Part shown: in pieces, positions 44,064 to 55,451 of the stretch | How the letters are laid out: each line of letters begins with the position of its first letter | Position numbering within the stretch: position 1 is the stretch's first letter | NCBI GenBank assembly: GCA_016169945.1 | Contig: JADLSH010000331.1 | Coordinates: forward strand, 620,001-684,000 | DNA: 64,000 bases | Direction of reading: 5' to 3' | Source of the DNA: Trachythela sp. YZ-2020 | Lineage: Eukaryota > Cnidaria > Anthozoa > Malacalcyonacea > Clavulariidae | Program-made: the position numbers and the translations under genes | The notes under the pieces: generated by a model | The model's input: the letters and a program-made list of their open reading frames with translations, nothing else | Databases searched by the model: none | Told to the model about the DNA's origin: nothing

Positions 44064-44247
44064 GCTTCATCCATAGACTTAGAACTAGTACTTGGCGAGA
44101 AGCAAGTTGACATGTCGCTGGAAGATCCCAACTTCTTGATTTGGCTTATAACTTTCAGCAGGTTCATTCGTGGACCAATTTTTCCCACCAATGCCTCTAG
44201 CGCTTTCGCAGTCAGACAGCAAAATGCTTCTCCATCTATAGCTTCAT
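44064..44247 (-). CDS. SAM-domain gene, exon 2
   Basis: Acceptor TTTCTATATAG then, in phase with exon 1, DEAIDGEAFCCLTAKALEAL and VGKIGPRMNLLKVISQIKKL: the second half of a sterile alpha motif (the I-D-G-E-A, L-T, L and G-P-R-x-x-L-L-x-x-I pattern). A serine-rich linker follows (SSSDMSTCFSPSTSSKSMDE). The open frame runs to a stop at 44018, but the last part is likely the border of the inserted non-LTR element. SAM domains mediate protein-protein assembly. Partner or function here is unknown. Confidence 0.65.
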
Positions 44248-44657
44248 CTATATAGAAATACAAAGCGACATAATTCAGGCAAAATAATATCTTATGATAT
44301 TATATGTAATATATACAGTATAGGCATATGAATATCTACTAACATCTTGGGATATCCAACCTCAGGGAGGGAAGAGAAAGTGATTATTTATGTTGACCAA
44401 AATGGCAAAATTTAGTCTCTGCACTGGTTTTACAATCCATCAACTATTTCAGAAATCACTTGTTGTTTAACACCACAAAGTTGACCATAGTTATGAAAGG
44501 CTATTTCCCTTATATATTTTCGTATTGACCACTACAGTAAAAACCTTTACAAAAATAACAAAAATGTGCCAATCAAACACAGTACGCCATTTGCGAATTG
44601 AAATAAATTTGAAATTTCCGCGCAAGATTAGAAATTATGAAGATAAATAATACATAC

Positions 44658-44730
44658 CATTAAAAGTTTGACAAAATTCTGCGACATCATTTGAGTTTAA
44701 AGAACTGTTTTCGTTCAAATCATATGCCAT
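44658..44730 (-). CDS. SAM-domain gene, exon 1
   Basis: ATG at 44728-44730. It encodes MAYDLNENSSLNSNDVAEFC then QTFN, and ends AATG/GTATGT, leaving one base of a split aspartate codon completed by exon 2 across a 410-bp intron. VAEFCQTFN-DEAIDGEAF reads as the first helix and middle of a SAM domain, so the join is supported by family pattern as well as phase. It is transcribed away from the transposase-like pseudogene; the start lies 118 bp from the hAT-like MITE. Confidence 0.65.
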
Positions 44731-44848
44731 ATTTTGTCGCTTCAAATTTGTAGTGGAAACAAGGCTTTGGCACAGGCTTTGGCGCTTTGCGAGTTGTCAG
44801 TTGAAAGCAAACACTTGTCCCCACTCCCAAGCAGAGGCGCATGCTCCA

Positions 44849-45224
44849 CAGTGAGCTCTATATATATATATCTGGAGTGAGAACTTATGTCCAAAAAGTG
44901 AAGCCAAAGATGGCGGAAATTGACGTCCAGTGCCAATCCCTTTCTATTGTTTTCGACCGCGCGGTTTACACAAGCCGGCAAGGAGTGTGCCGAAATTTCG
45001 TGTTTTTACTCCGATTTAAACAATAACATCATGATTTTATGAACTAATAACTTGATTAGCGATGCGATCTGTTAGTATAAACTGGAATTAGCTAGAAAAA
45101 TGGTATGAAAACTGTTTATGACCTTCATGAGTTTGGACGTCAATTGCCGCCATCTTTGGCTTCACTTGGCCTATTGGCCGAACATTAGAAGTTCTTACTC
45201 CAGATATATATATGGAGCTCACTG
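44849..45224. mobile_element. hAT-like MITE, 376 bp
   Basis: The ends are CAGTGAGCTC and GAGCTCACTG, with inverted repeats continuing through ATATATATCTGGAGT and, further in, GAAGCCAAAGATGGCGG and its complement. Flanked by the 8-bp duplication ATGCTCCA (44841-44848 and 45225-45232). CAGTG ends and an 8-bp duplication fit hAT. It lies between the 5' ends of the two divergent genes, so it may have split a shared promoter region. Confidence 0.88.
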
Positions 45225-46143
45225 ATGCTCCAGCGATGCATCGGTGATGCATCGTGTCTGGCCGTAATTTTCCGTAACACGCCGTATTCGCTTCGGTGGA
45301 AAATATAAATATTATTTAAAAACTCAACAAGAAGCGTGAGTAAAACGGCTTTGAAAAGTTTAAAAACGTGTTCTATTTGTGATCGATTACCAAATATCAA
45401 AAGTATAACAGCCTGGGCTTTTCCACAGCAATTGCAAAAGACTGTGATCTGGAGTTTGTGCTGTAACCTAAACTAAAGTACTGATAACATGTACCGAAAA
45501 TTTACGCATCATGGCTGAGAGGTATGTATATGTGCAAAAATCTCAGTGTTCACACCTTTTTTTTAAACCTTTACTCGTTATTTAACCCATCTTCGAAATA
45601 ATCATTGCCATGAACATAACTTTAAAGTTACCTGTCTGGCTATAGGATGTTTTCGATCAAACTCCGTAATTTCGTCATTGAGTTCTCATCTGCGTCGAAA
45701 GCATATATCCATGGAATCCCAAGTTGAACTTATGAATAGTTCATGAAAGTCTAGAAGGAACATTAATGGATATCACTTGCGACGCAGCCGATGAATGCCG
45801 CTTTGATAATACGGTACAGTTTAGTCACAATGTAGATAATGCAAATCCTGGTGATATATCTGTTAAATAACTGGAATTATATGGTTTAAAGACACAAGAA
45901 CTTAACCAACTCAGTGATAGTGCGACCGACAAAGTGTTGGAAAGTACTTCTAATTTACTGCAGCAGAACGAGGAAAATCTGAAAAAAACAGTCAGGATTT
46001 GTTTACAAAATAGTGGTATCAATGTGAGGAACATAGATGGTTTGGAAGATGTGTAACAGTCACCACCAAGTACTGTTGAAGCAATGAAGCAACTAAAGAC
46101 ACCAGCAGAACGGAACAAATACTTGAAAAACAATCTCCACATA

Positions 46144-47307
46144 GTGATAGGTCATTTTTTCCTTGTCCTAGTGTAATAGTTATCAATAGTACATAGTTTA
46201 CATAAACAAAATCCCATTGAAATGTTTCCTTATGACATGTTTGATACTTTTTAGCACCGGCGGTGCAGAAGAGTCCGCACTGATCATAAGTGTTCGGCAC
46301 TGTTGTCCACTGCCGCCCAACCATAGCCAGAACCCCTAACTGTAAATAGATTAGCATGCTGGATTTTCTCAATGGTGATGCTACCCCAACCACGTTGGGA
46401 AGACCAGCCCTGTATGCTAGCTATAGTGCATCCCACTCGTTTAAAACAGTTAAATATAGTTGTAAACTCACATTTTGTCATATTTCAAGGGTTTACTATG
46501 GCATGGTCATGCAGTGTACCTTAATGTTAACAAAAAATAATTTTATTGCTTATCAATTGCTTTTTTGGCCTCATCTTATAGCCGTACTTCCTTGAATTGC
46601 AAATCACCTAAGGGACCTGTCATTATTAATGTAGGGTGGGGGGCTGGAGGATATTTTTCTGAAAAGCAAAGATTTTCCATGGCCCTTATTCTTTATCATA
46701 ATAATTTTATGCCCCCGCCTTATTGAAACAAAATTTTTCATCGGCCCACTTGAATATTTTGAATTCAAAAACTCGCAGTTTTGCGATTATTTAACTTATT
46801 TTTCCTTGCTTATACTTGTTCACTTGTATTGTAGCAGATGTTTACTATACTGTAAACAATTCGGATTTTACACTAGAGAAGTGAGAGATACAGAGCAGTC
46901 AGAAGAGTTCCAGTATGAAGGGGTGTAAAACTGGAAAACAAAATGTCAATATTCAAACTGTATTTGCAAATGCATTTGACAACCCTCCAGACAAATGTGA
47001 CAATTGATCACATTCTTGTGATGAGGAGGACGACGATGATTGATAGAACACAACGTTTATTAATAATTTGGGAATTAGTGTTCAGTTTATATCTATATTT
47101 CTATTTTTGCATTCTTTAACCTTTTTGATAATATATATTTCAAACTATTTCATAGCCATTATTTTGTGCCCCCCCTTTCATGTTTAAAGTATTTTTGTGC
47201 CTTCCTCTTCATTATTCAAAACTTTTTCATGGTCTCTCCCCCCCCCCCCCCCCCACCATGCATTAATAATTATGACTGGTCCCCAAATATGCCATATTTT
47301 TCAACAG
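46144..47307 (+). other. Intron-like interval
   Basis: Between the first and second recognised transposase exons. AT-rich, with a G-run and C-run microsatellite (47228-47245) and pyrimidine-rich tracts. Minus-strand frames overlapping 45825-46481 are antisense shadows of the first exon. Confidence 0.4.
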
Positions 47308-48856
47308 GATCCTAAACAAATAGTGTTAGGAGAAGAAATAATCGGATCTCACACAGACTGTAATGAAGGGCCTTTAAAGGTCAAGAAACGTTCATACCAG
47401 TATGTTTCTATTGTTAAAGTTCTTGAGCAATTGCTGAATCAAGTGGATATATTTTCATAGGTAAAATATTAACAGAAAATTTCAATTCACTATGCAAATG
47501 TGTGTCTAATTTGCAAATATAACCACATAATTATCCCACTAGTTTGCAATGCACCCTGATGTGGCCTACTTTGGTATTTTTCTCTGTTTAACACCAGACG
47601 ATTTTACTTCTCAGTGTTAGGACACAGCCAATAAATGGGTAAACCGAGGTTTTAGGGTAAACCAACTATCTGTATGCTTGAATGGCAACTTTGATCATTT
47701 TTTCATTTTTTGACAAGAGACACAGCCAGATGGTTTCGTTAACCTATTAAACTAGAAGTACCCTGCCACTGATGAGTAAACTTATCTAACAGTAGAGTAA
47801 ATAGTAAACTTAAATAGGGTGCATTGCAAGCTATTGGATTAAGTGCAAGATTGCCTAGTTATTGTTTCTATATAAAACAGGCTGTTTGTCAAAATAACCA
47901 TTTTTTTAATTGCAGTGTGCATTTTGGTTTAAGCGTGCAGTAAATATGAATAATCTTAATTTAATTAACATTCTTATTCTATTTTATCGAGTTGAAAACA
48001 GCCACAAAAGTATGGATGGTAAAATGAGAGATGTCTGTGATTGGAAACTATTTATGACTGGGCATCATCCATTGTTTTCGATCAATGACAATGCGATTCA
48101 AATATTTCTGTATTATGATGATTTTGAAGTGGCAAATCCACTGGGATCAAAGGCAACATTACACAAACTTGGTATGAAGAAACACTCTTATTTTGGATAT
48201 GTGTTTTTAGTTTGATTCACTGTTAATAGATCAAATTGGTGCACGTTCAGAACTGTTTCAACATCAACTACAGTTCAAACTTTGCATGTTGCAGCTATAA
48301 AAATTGTTGATTTAATTACATTCCTAACCCCCAATTACTGTATTTATACTTGTTTGGACAAAATGGTATAAAATGTAATATATAACCCAAAATGCCTCAG
48401 GACAGCAATGGTTTAGTCTTCTTATAGGTATACTGTATTAACTACAGCGGAGTATCATATAGTATCAGTATAGTTTATATTACTACCCGAGTATCAAGAG
48501 AAAACCTTTGGTTTTTGTTTTATCAAAGTTAACTCTAAGCGGTTATCCTGTATTGTAGGTGGCTTTTACTGGGTGTTAGGTAATGTTCATCCAAAATACA
48601 GATCCTCACTGAAAACTTTTATTTTGGCAACATTATGTCCAACAAAGTGGATAAAGAAGTATGGTCTGACAAAGATACTAAAGCCCCTGATGTCAGATGT
48701 GGAATTATTAGAATCGGTGAGTAAGTACTTCTGCAACAATGCCATGTCGATTTTGTATGAGTAACCTGCAAGACTTTCAGTTCAAAGTAATTACCGTCTT
48801 TCTACATTTACTACAGTAACAGTGTCACCCCACAATCTGAAACCGTATGTTTACAG

Positions 48857-49213
48857 AGGAGGAGTTCAGTTTGAGAACCAAAGATGGATATGAAAGACAA
48901 GCAAAACTGCTTTCTGCTGTTCCACGATCTGCCAAAATTTATGGTGTTAAAGGAAAATCTGCTCTTAACAACTCTAAATTATTTCATGTTGTAGGTTGCC
49001 TTCCTTCAGATATTATGCATGATATACTGGAGGGAGTGCTTCCATTACACACGAAAGCATTGTTGAGTAAGTTTGATGTGGTTAATAAATTATTTACTCT
49101 TGGTGAGCTAAACAAACGACTACACCACTTCCCATTTGGTTCAAATGATTCAAACAACAAGCCAAGTCTGATCAAAAATTTAAATACAGCCGATCGTCAC
49201 ATGAACGAGTCAG
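48857..49213 (+). CDS. Best-preserved exon of the transposase-like gene
   Basis: 119 codons between a TTTACAG acceptor and a CAG/GTAAAA donor, without stops. Contains FSLRTKDGYERQAKLLSAV, then KIYGVKGKSALN, the hallmark LPSDIMHDILEGVLP, a helical LLSKFDVVNKLF segment and HHFPFGSNDSNNKPSLI. The D-I-M-H-D-I-L-E-G block is the most conserved part of the family as I recall it and probably holds a catalytic acidic residue. Its clean frame contrasts with the stop-bearing first exon. Confidence 0.6.
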
Positions 49214-49958
49214 GTAAAAATGGTTTATTAATCATGGTTTATGGTTTGGTAAGTGCTGATGATGATGAGGGGGTGTTGAGATGTTTTCTAGGGCGGGGAG
49301 GTATGTGCACCCCTCTGAACCCCCGACCAGTAGATCTGCCTATGATCCAAAATACTGAAATTCTAACTAGTAATATACATTTTTCTTACTTATATCCCCA
49401 CCATTTAACTTTGGGGGGAAGGTGGAGATTTTGAAAAATTCCAATGGTGACATATATCTTACAAAATGTATTGCACAGATGATGGAATCCAACCTTTCCT
49501 CCAAAAATTAAATGGTCGACCCCTAACACACATTCAGTGTCTTTTTAGCTTACTTGTATGATGAAACAGAGTGTGAAGTATTAAGTTTGTTATTATACTA
49601 CTTATTTTAAGCTTGTCATTACATTACTGTACCATTTTTGTTACAGCGTCCCAGATGTGGTGTCTTTCAAGGCTGTTATCACTTGTTATTCATGATTTAA
49701 TACCAGAAGATAATCCTGACTGGAGATTATTTACTGACCTGAGTTGTTGTTTTCACCGGTTATTAAAAAGGAAACAACCTTCTACCTTGCCATTCTGATC
49801 AAAAAGTATCTGCAGGAGTTCAACGAGGCATTTCCTACTATAAACATCATCCCCAAACAAGATTGGTCTCTGGACCAATGAAGAGTCAAAGGTTTTAAAT
49901 TTTATCCCGAGGTTGATCAAAATTAAAAAAGCTGAATCCTAAACAAGCGAATCAAGAG

Positions 49959-50101
49959 TGCAGTATTGTCCCTTTTGTGTAATATATGTTAATCAGTTTT
50001 CCTAATTAGTCATTGTGATATATTCGTAATAGCTTGTATATAAACACTATTTGTATGTCAATAAAGTTAGTCTTAAACTGACCCGAGTCTGAGTATATTA
50101 T
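49959..50101 (+). repeat. 5' LTR, 143 bp
   Basis: Begins TGCAGTATTGTCCC and contains a TATAAACACT word and an AATAAA signal (50060-50066), consistent with a promoter and polyadenylation site inside a short LTR. Ends TGAGTATATTAT. Confidence 0.88.
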
Positions 50102-50133
50102 ATTGGCGACGAGGAGAAAAATTAAGGCGTAGC

Positions 50134-51612
50134 ATGGCTACGTACGGTCGCATAGGTGAATACGACGAGATCGAAGAATGGATACAGTATGTAGAGCGAA
50201 TGAATCACTATTTTGAAGCGAACGATATCGAAGACGACGATAAGAAACGCTCAATTTTCCTTTGTATTATAGGTGCAAAGACCTATAAACTTTTGCGTGG
50301 TTTAATACGGCCAGAGACTCCGAACAAGATGTCGTATGAAGAACTAGTTGGAGTTATAAAAGAACACTATGTCCCGAAGCCTTCAGTAATTGTACAGCGT
50401 TATAAATTTAATACCCGTGTCAAGGGAAACGATTAATCAATCTCGACTTTTATGGCCGAACTTCGTGCATTGTCCGAATATTGCGAGTTTGGTAGTTCGC
50501 TAGATGAGATGTTGAGAGATATATTAGTCTGTGGTGTCAATGCAAACAACATACAGAGACGTTTACTTGCTGAACCGACATTAGATTTAAAGCGAGCATT
50601 GGAAATTGCACACTGGATGGAAACAGCCGCTAAAGATGTCCGTGACTCGAAGGGAGAAATAGCAAATAAAAATCAGCCAATGAATAAATTATACGGTAGA
50701 CACAGCGACGAACACAAAGAATGTTATCGCTGCGGTGGTACAAATCACGACCATACAAAATGCCGTTTTAAAACAGAAACGTGTCATAAATGCGGTAAAA
50801 TTGGCCACATAGCGAAAGTGTGCAGAAGTTATAAGTCAAATTCAAGCGAGAAGAGACGTCAAAGAACAAATTTTCGAACAAAAAAAGGACGGGGTTCGCA
50901 AATGAATAAAGATGAACAGAATCAAAGCGACGGAGAGCTAGAATATAATTTATTCAGCTTCAAAGCTAAAGACAAAGCACCGCCGTATTGCGAAAATTTG
51001 ACCGTGAATGGTATGGGTATCAACATGGAGATTGATATAGGAGCATCGTTCTCGGTGATTAATGAGAAAACATTTCAAGAAATTTGTCGTGGTCGAGAAA
51101 ATCTCGATTTGAAACAAACTGAAATTTCCTTACGTACTTTCACTGGTGAGAGAATATCTCCAAAGGGAATTACTGAAGTGGTGGTCGAATACAAGAAGCA
51201 AGTTACTCGATTACCTGTGTTGGTGCTGAAAGGCAATGGTCCTAATTTGATTGGTCGAAATTGGCTTGAAAATATTTGCTTGAATTCGAAAAGCATTGAA
51301 CGACTAGCCAAGCCTAATCTGGAAGATGTTGTAAAAAAGTACGACGACTTGTTTACAGACGAGTTAGGCAAACTGAATGGCGTGACTGCTAAGATTTACG
51401 TCGACCCTTCAACGAGACCGATTTTTTGCAAAGCTCGGTCGGTACCATACACGATGAAACCTAAGATCGAAAAGGAACTTGAAAGGCTCGAAAGACAGGG
51501 AACGATTGAAACGGTGCAATACTCGGAATGGGCAACGCCTGTAGTACCAATCATGAAACCGGACGGAAGTGTTCGGTTATGCGGAGATTACAAAGTAACT
51601 GTGAAGGCCTAG
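50134..51612 (+). pseudogene. Gypsy gag-protease-RT start
   Basis: One frame from ATG 50134 to a stop at 51610, interrupted by an in-frame TAA at 50434-50436. Gag capsid-like region first (contains YDEIEEWIQYVERMNHYFEA), then two CCHC zinc knuckles (CYRCGGTNHDHTKC and CHKCGKIGHIAKVC, residues 91-104 and 111-124 counted from ATG 50452), then an aspartic protease core DIGAS where DTGAS is usual, and the RT opening (WATPVVPIMKPDG). The stop, the T-to-I change next to the catalytic D and the frameshift at the 3' end indicate loss of function. Confidence 0.85.
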
Positions 51613-52207
51613 ATGCCTATCCTTTACCCAAGATCGAAGAAGTCTATAATAAACTGGCAGGAGGGAAAACGTTCACTGAGCTCGATTTAAGCCACGCTTA
51701 TGAACAGATGGTGCTTGACGACGCTCGAGAGAATTAGTAACGATAAACACACATCGTGGTTTGTACCGTTACAATCGTCTGCCATATGGTGTATCTTCTG
51801 CACCTGAAATTTTCCAAAGAACTATGGAAAGTTTACTCAATAGAATTCCATACACGGGAATTCTTCTTGATAACATTTTGATTTCTGGTTCGACGGACGA
51901 AGAACATATTCAGAACCTGGAAGAAGTGATGAAGCGTCTTTCAGAAGCAGGTTTACGCCTAAAGAAGTCGAAATGTCGTTTTATGCAGCCTAGCCTAGAG
52001 TGTTTGGGCTATCGTATCGATGAAACTGGTATTTATCATGTCGAAGCCAAGGTGAAGGCAGTTCAAGAGGCACCTGCACCTACCAATGTTACCGAGTTGA
52101 AAGCATACTTGGGATTGCTAAATTTCTATGGTAAATTCCTATCGAATCTGTCAACTGAGTTACAGCCACTATACAAGTTACTTCGCAAGACTCAGAGATG
52201 GAAATGA
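51600..52207 (+). pseudogene. Gypsy reverse transcriptase core, frameshifted
   Basis: Two frames: to 51737 with PLPKIEEVYNKLAGG and the LDLSHAYEQM motif A, then 51761-52207 with YNRLPYGVSSAPEIFQ and the motif C region. In motif C the usual Y-L-D-D reads LLDN (GILLDNILISG), so the second catalytic aspartate is replaced by asparagine. Frame changes occur near 51605 and 51740. The connection domain (NFYGKFLSNLS) follows, and the frame stops at 52205. Confidence 0.85.
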
Positions 52208-52252
52208 AGCACTGACCAGATTCGACCATTTGAACGATCTAAGATTTTGTTA

Positions 52253-52315
52253 CAATCTGCAAAGGTGTTAGTACTTCTAATCGTATCAATCTGCAAAGGT
52301 GTTACTAATCGTATC
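52253..52315 (+). repeat. Short tandem duplication at RT/RNase H border
   Basis: CAATCTGCAAAGGTGTTA at 52253 is repeated from 52287 (second copy shorter by six bases: CTTCTAAT versus CTAAT part). The duplication disrupts the frame between RT and RNase H, a replication-slippage type lesion. Confidence 0.8.
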
Positions 52316-52720
52316 CTGTGATGCTTCACCCTACGGTGTCGGAGCTGTTTTATCTCATGAAATCTCCGATGGAAGTGAAAGACCAATTGCTTTTGCATCG
52401 CGAACATTGTCATCTGCAGAGAAGAAGTATTCTCAACTAGATAAAGAAGGATTGGCAGTGGTGTTTGCTGTCAAGAAATTTCACCAATTTCTATATGGCC
52501 GACATTTCACGATGTTCACTGATCACAAGCCACTACTGGGAATTTTCAAATGTGAGAAACCCGTACCATTAATGCATCAGGCCGAATTCAACGATGGTCA
52601 TTGACTTTAGCAGCGTACGAGTATGATCTGGTATATCGTCCTGGTAAAGAAAACGGGAATGCAGACGCTTTCAGAAGATTACCTTTGAAAACCGAGCCGA
52701 GTTCTACACCAATACCACAA
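52299..52720 (+). pseudogene. Gypsy RNase H domain
   Basis: Encodes [36 protein letters not shown] and [15 protein letters not shown] with [10 protein letters not shown], the standard Ty3/gypsy RNase H (catalytic D and E visible). A frame change occurs near 52598, after which YEYDLVYRPGKENGNADA continues in another frame to a stop near 52723. Confidence 0.8.
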
Positions 52721-52726
52721 TAAGTA

Positions 52727-53276
52727 GTGAATTTGGTGGACCACCTTAACCAAAGTCCAGTAGATGCTTTGAAGATTAAACAGTGGACCTTGCGAGATCC
52801 AGTACTATCACAAGTACTTAAGTTTACACTTGAAGGATGGCCGTCGCAAGTAAATGCCTTACTTCACACGGAAAGAGGAGATAAGTGTTCAAGAGGGATG
52901 TCTGTTGCTGGGATCACGTGTGGTAGTTCCTCCCAACGGAAGAACTGACGTCCTGAATCTTCTACACGAAACCCATCCTGGAATGTCACGAATGAAAAGT
53001 TTAGCTCGTGGACATGTTTGGTGGCCAGGATTGGATAAAGAAATAGAAGAAAAGACGAAGAAATGTTCAACATGTCAAGTACATCAGAGGACACCACAAA
53101 GAGTACCTCTACATCCCTGGGAATGGCCACACCGATCATGGTCCCGCATCCATATCGATTATGCAGGTCCTTTCATGGGCAAGATGTTCCTATTGATAAT
53201 CGATGCTCACTTTAAATGGTTGGATGTTCACATAACCAACTCGTGTAATACTCAGTCAACTGTCGAGAAACTCCGT
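52727..53276 (+). pseudogene. Gypsy integrase, 5' half
   Basis: After a frame change near 52860 the sequence encodes the HHCC zinc-binding region (HETHPGMSRM ... CSTCQ) and the first catalytic aspartate in HIDYAGPFMG. It is cut at 53276 by the foldback transposon. The coding sense resumes beyond 55998 in register once the insert and one copy of its 7-bp duplication are disregarded. Confidence 0.85.
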
Positions 53277-53820
53277 CACAGAATACGGAGACGAACCAGA
53301 AAGGACACTCTTTTGATGTCAAGCGGTCGCGCCGACAGTTGCCTCATACACCCGCGAGCGAGCGTCCGCCATGTTCTTGGGTAGTAAAGTCAGAGAATTT
53401 TACTATAAACAATATGGCGAAAACCGCACTATGATTAATAAAACTGCTCCTTTTGGAATGTAAGTGGGCTATTTTCGTCGGTTTTATGAATATTTTGAAG
53501 AAAAGGTAAGCGACTTTCTCTTTGTCAAGCCTGGTAACGTAAAAATATATTTTTCTGGTACAATTTAGCTGCGACTTGTTCGGGAGTATGAGAGCTCATA
53601 CAAATGGTTTACTACAAACTGTCTTACAATCCCATCAGACTCTCTCGCAGGTTGAAATTTTTCTTTGTTCGACTCAACGTCTCTTATTTATAAACGATAT
53701 TTTTGTAATTCAAACTCCAATAATTGGGAAAGCAAGAATAAATAGCGTTTCAAAACAACTGCTCTGGACATGAAATTGATATGTCTAGCTATTTAAATGT
53801 GTTACTATCGAGTAGTCATG
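53277..53820 (+). repeat. Left terminal inverted repeat of the foldback element
   Basis: About 544 bp. Contains a GC-rich outer part (GCGGTCGCGCCGACAG), a CCGCCATGTTCTTGGG word and the arm-encoded frame at 53576-53773. A GAAAAG/GTAAGC donor at 53505 and an AATTTAG acceptor at 53568 could frame a 63-bp intron. Confidence 0.8.
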
Positions 53821-55451
53821 AAGCTAAAACCATCCTATTTTAAAAAAGATTTCTTACCTTTCAGCATCCAAGGGAAATCGAAAAAAGCTTAGGGATTTGT
53901 CCCGTAATTTATTGTTGGAGCAGTTGACTGCAGAACACCAATGAGTGCCTGTTATTTTACCTTTCTTCATCATAAGAATAACAACCTCAAAACATAATAA
54001 TTTCTTTTATGAAAACACACTTATTGATCAGTTACAAGAGAGTACTACCTTCAATTGCTTCGAATGAAAATGAAAACAATTTTATTTATATATTTTACAT
54101 ATATACTTTACTCTTATTTACACATTTCTTACAATTGCTATTTTACGTACAACTAGATAACTTCTATGTTTAGAATACACAGGCATAGCAATAAATAACT
54201 TCCAATGTTGTAATGCACTATTTTAAAACCAGATGACTCAAAATTGTTTTGTAAAAAGGTTCGATAACTTTTTTGTGTGCCTACGACAGCAAAAATAATT
54301 TTAAAATGTGAGCCTTCTGGGGGGGGGAGGTTGGGGTTGCATACCCTGAAAAATTTTGCAATCTGAAGCTATCAGAGCCAATTGGAATCAAATTTACTAG
54401 TTGTGGTTTGAAATTATTTCAAAAAACAGAAAAGCCCAGCAAACAATTGTCTAAAGCAAGTCATTTTGAAAGAGTATTATTGTGAGACTCGAATCAGCCC
54501 TTTATGGCATTATACATTCAGAGCCTGAAATAATTTCAAAATTTGTCCGGACAAAATATCTGACCAAAATGATATTTGATTGGACATTTCGGAATTTGAT
54601 CAGATATTTTGTTCGATTTGGAGTTTGACTTTTTAACCATGCAAATTCATTGCTTTGTTTTGTCTGGAGAAACTGTCCGACCAGTTGAGCATTTGGTCAG
54701 ACAGACTGCAATAATAATGAACTGCAATAAAAAAGAACAACAATCAATAATAAAGACTAAATATATTTGTGAATAACTGGGAGTTTTGACTTTTCTTTGA
54801 ACTTTCCATATTGCTGTTCTCAAGAGATTTTAGCTTTATACAGTAACTTAAGTTTTAAAAAACAAAATGTGCCTTCAGGAATTTGAAATGTGCCTGTGAC
54901 TGTCGGTGCCAGTGGTCCAGGCTTTATCGACCCCTGGACGCAGTAATGAAAAAATGGAGGGGTGGTTCATTGCCACTAAATGTTTTACGATGACCTAACG
55001 AAGGTAGTATATTAAAACACAAACCTAATAAGAATGAACTCAAACAATATGTCCAACTCACATTAGGCCAGGCACATGAAAAGTTGAATGTTTGAACTAG
55101 ACCAGAGTCTATCGGGAGTAGTCTTAAGCAAATCAAATTAAATACTGCCAACCAAATTAATGTAACAACCATATTTGCATACAATAAAGTTTCTTTGCAA
55201 TTGTACCAGTAAACCTTCAACAGTCCTTTCTCAACTGTCAGTAATACTCCATAATCCATGACTGTAAAGTTAATGTACCACAATTTATAAAGCACATTCT
55301 GTAAGCATAAATATGTCAATAGTCATTCCAAATTGAGTTCTATGTGGTCTCACTGTTTAAACTCTGAAGAGCGTTCAACATCTGCAACCATCTCACTAGT
55401 TCCTACATAGAGTTTAAAACAAATTATTAAAATGAACTTGATGAATGTATG

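Larger units (their letters stand above)
45770..49860 (+). pseudogene. Transposase-like gene, multi-exon, decayed
   Basis: Exons recognised by coding pattern and splice sites: about 45770-46143 (two in-frame TAA stops at 45868 and 46054), 47308-47460, 47992-48171, 48559-48716, 48857-49213, 49647-about 49860. The last four boundaries join in phase where checked (HKLG/GFYW; NES/ASQMW). Key segments: GEEIIGSHTD, YYDDFEVANPLGSK, GFYWVLGNVHPKYRSSLK, FHVVGCLPSDIMHDILEGVL, MWCLSRLLSLVIHDLIPEDN and IKKYLQEFNEAFPTINIIPK. From memory this is a widespread multi-copy cnidarian/fish family with conserved aspartates (DDF, DIMHD) and transposase-like spread; whether it is CACTA/EnSpm-related I cannot tell. 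A frameshift near 49790 and a gypsy insertion at 49959 end it. Confidence 0.65.

Noticed and set aside
43585..44255. Plus-strand ORFs opposite the non-LTR RT and SAM exon
   Set aside because: Shadows of the minus-strand RT and SAM coding sequence.
45825..46481. Minus-strand ORFs of 105, 124 and 65 aa
   Set aside because: They are antisense to the first transposase-like exon, whose plus-strand translation shows family pattern.
51075..51371. 98-aa minus-strand ORF in the gypsy element
   Set aside because: Antisense shadow of the protease/RT region.
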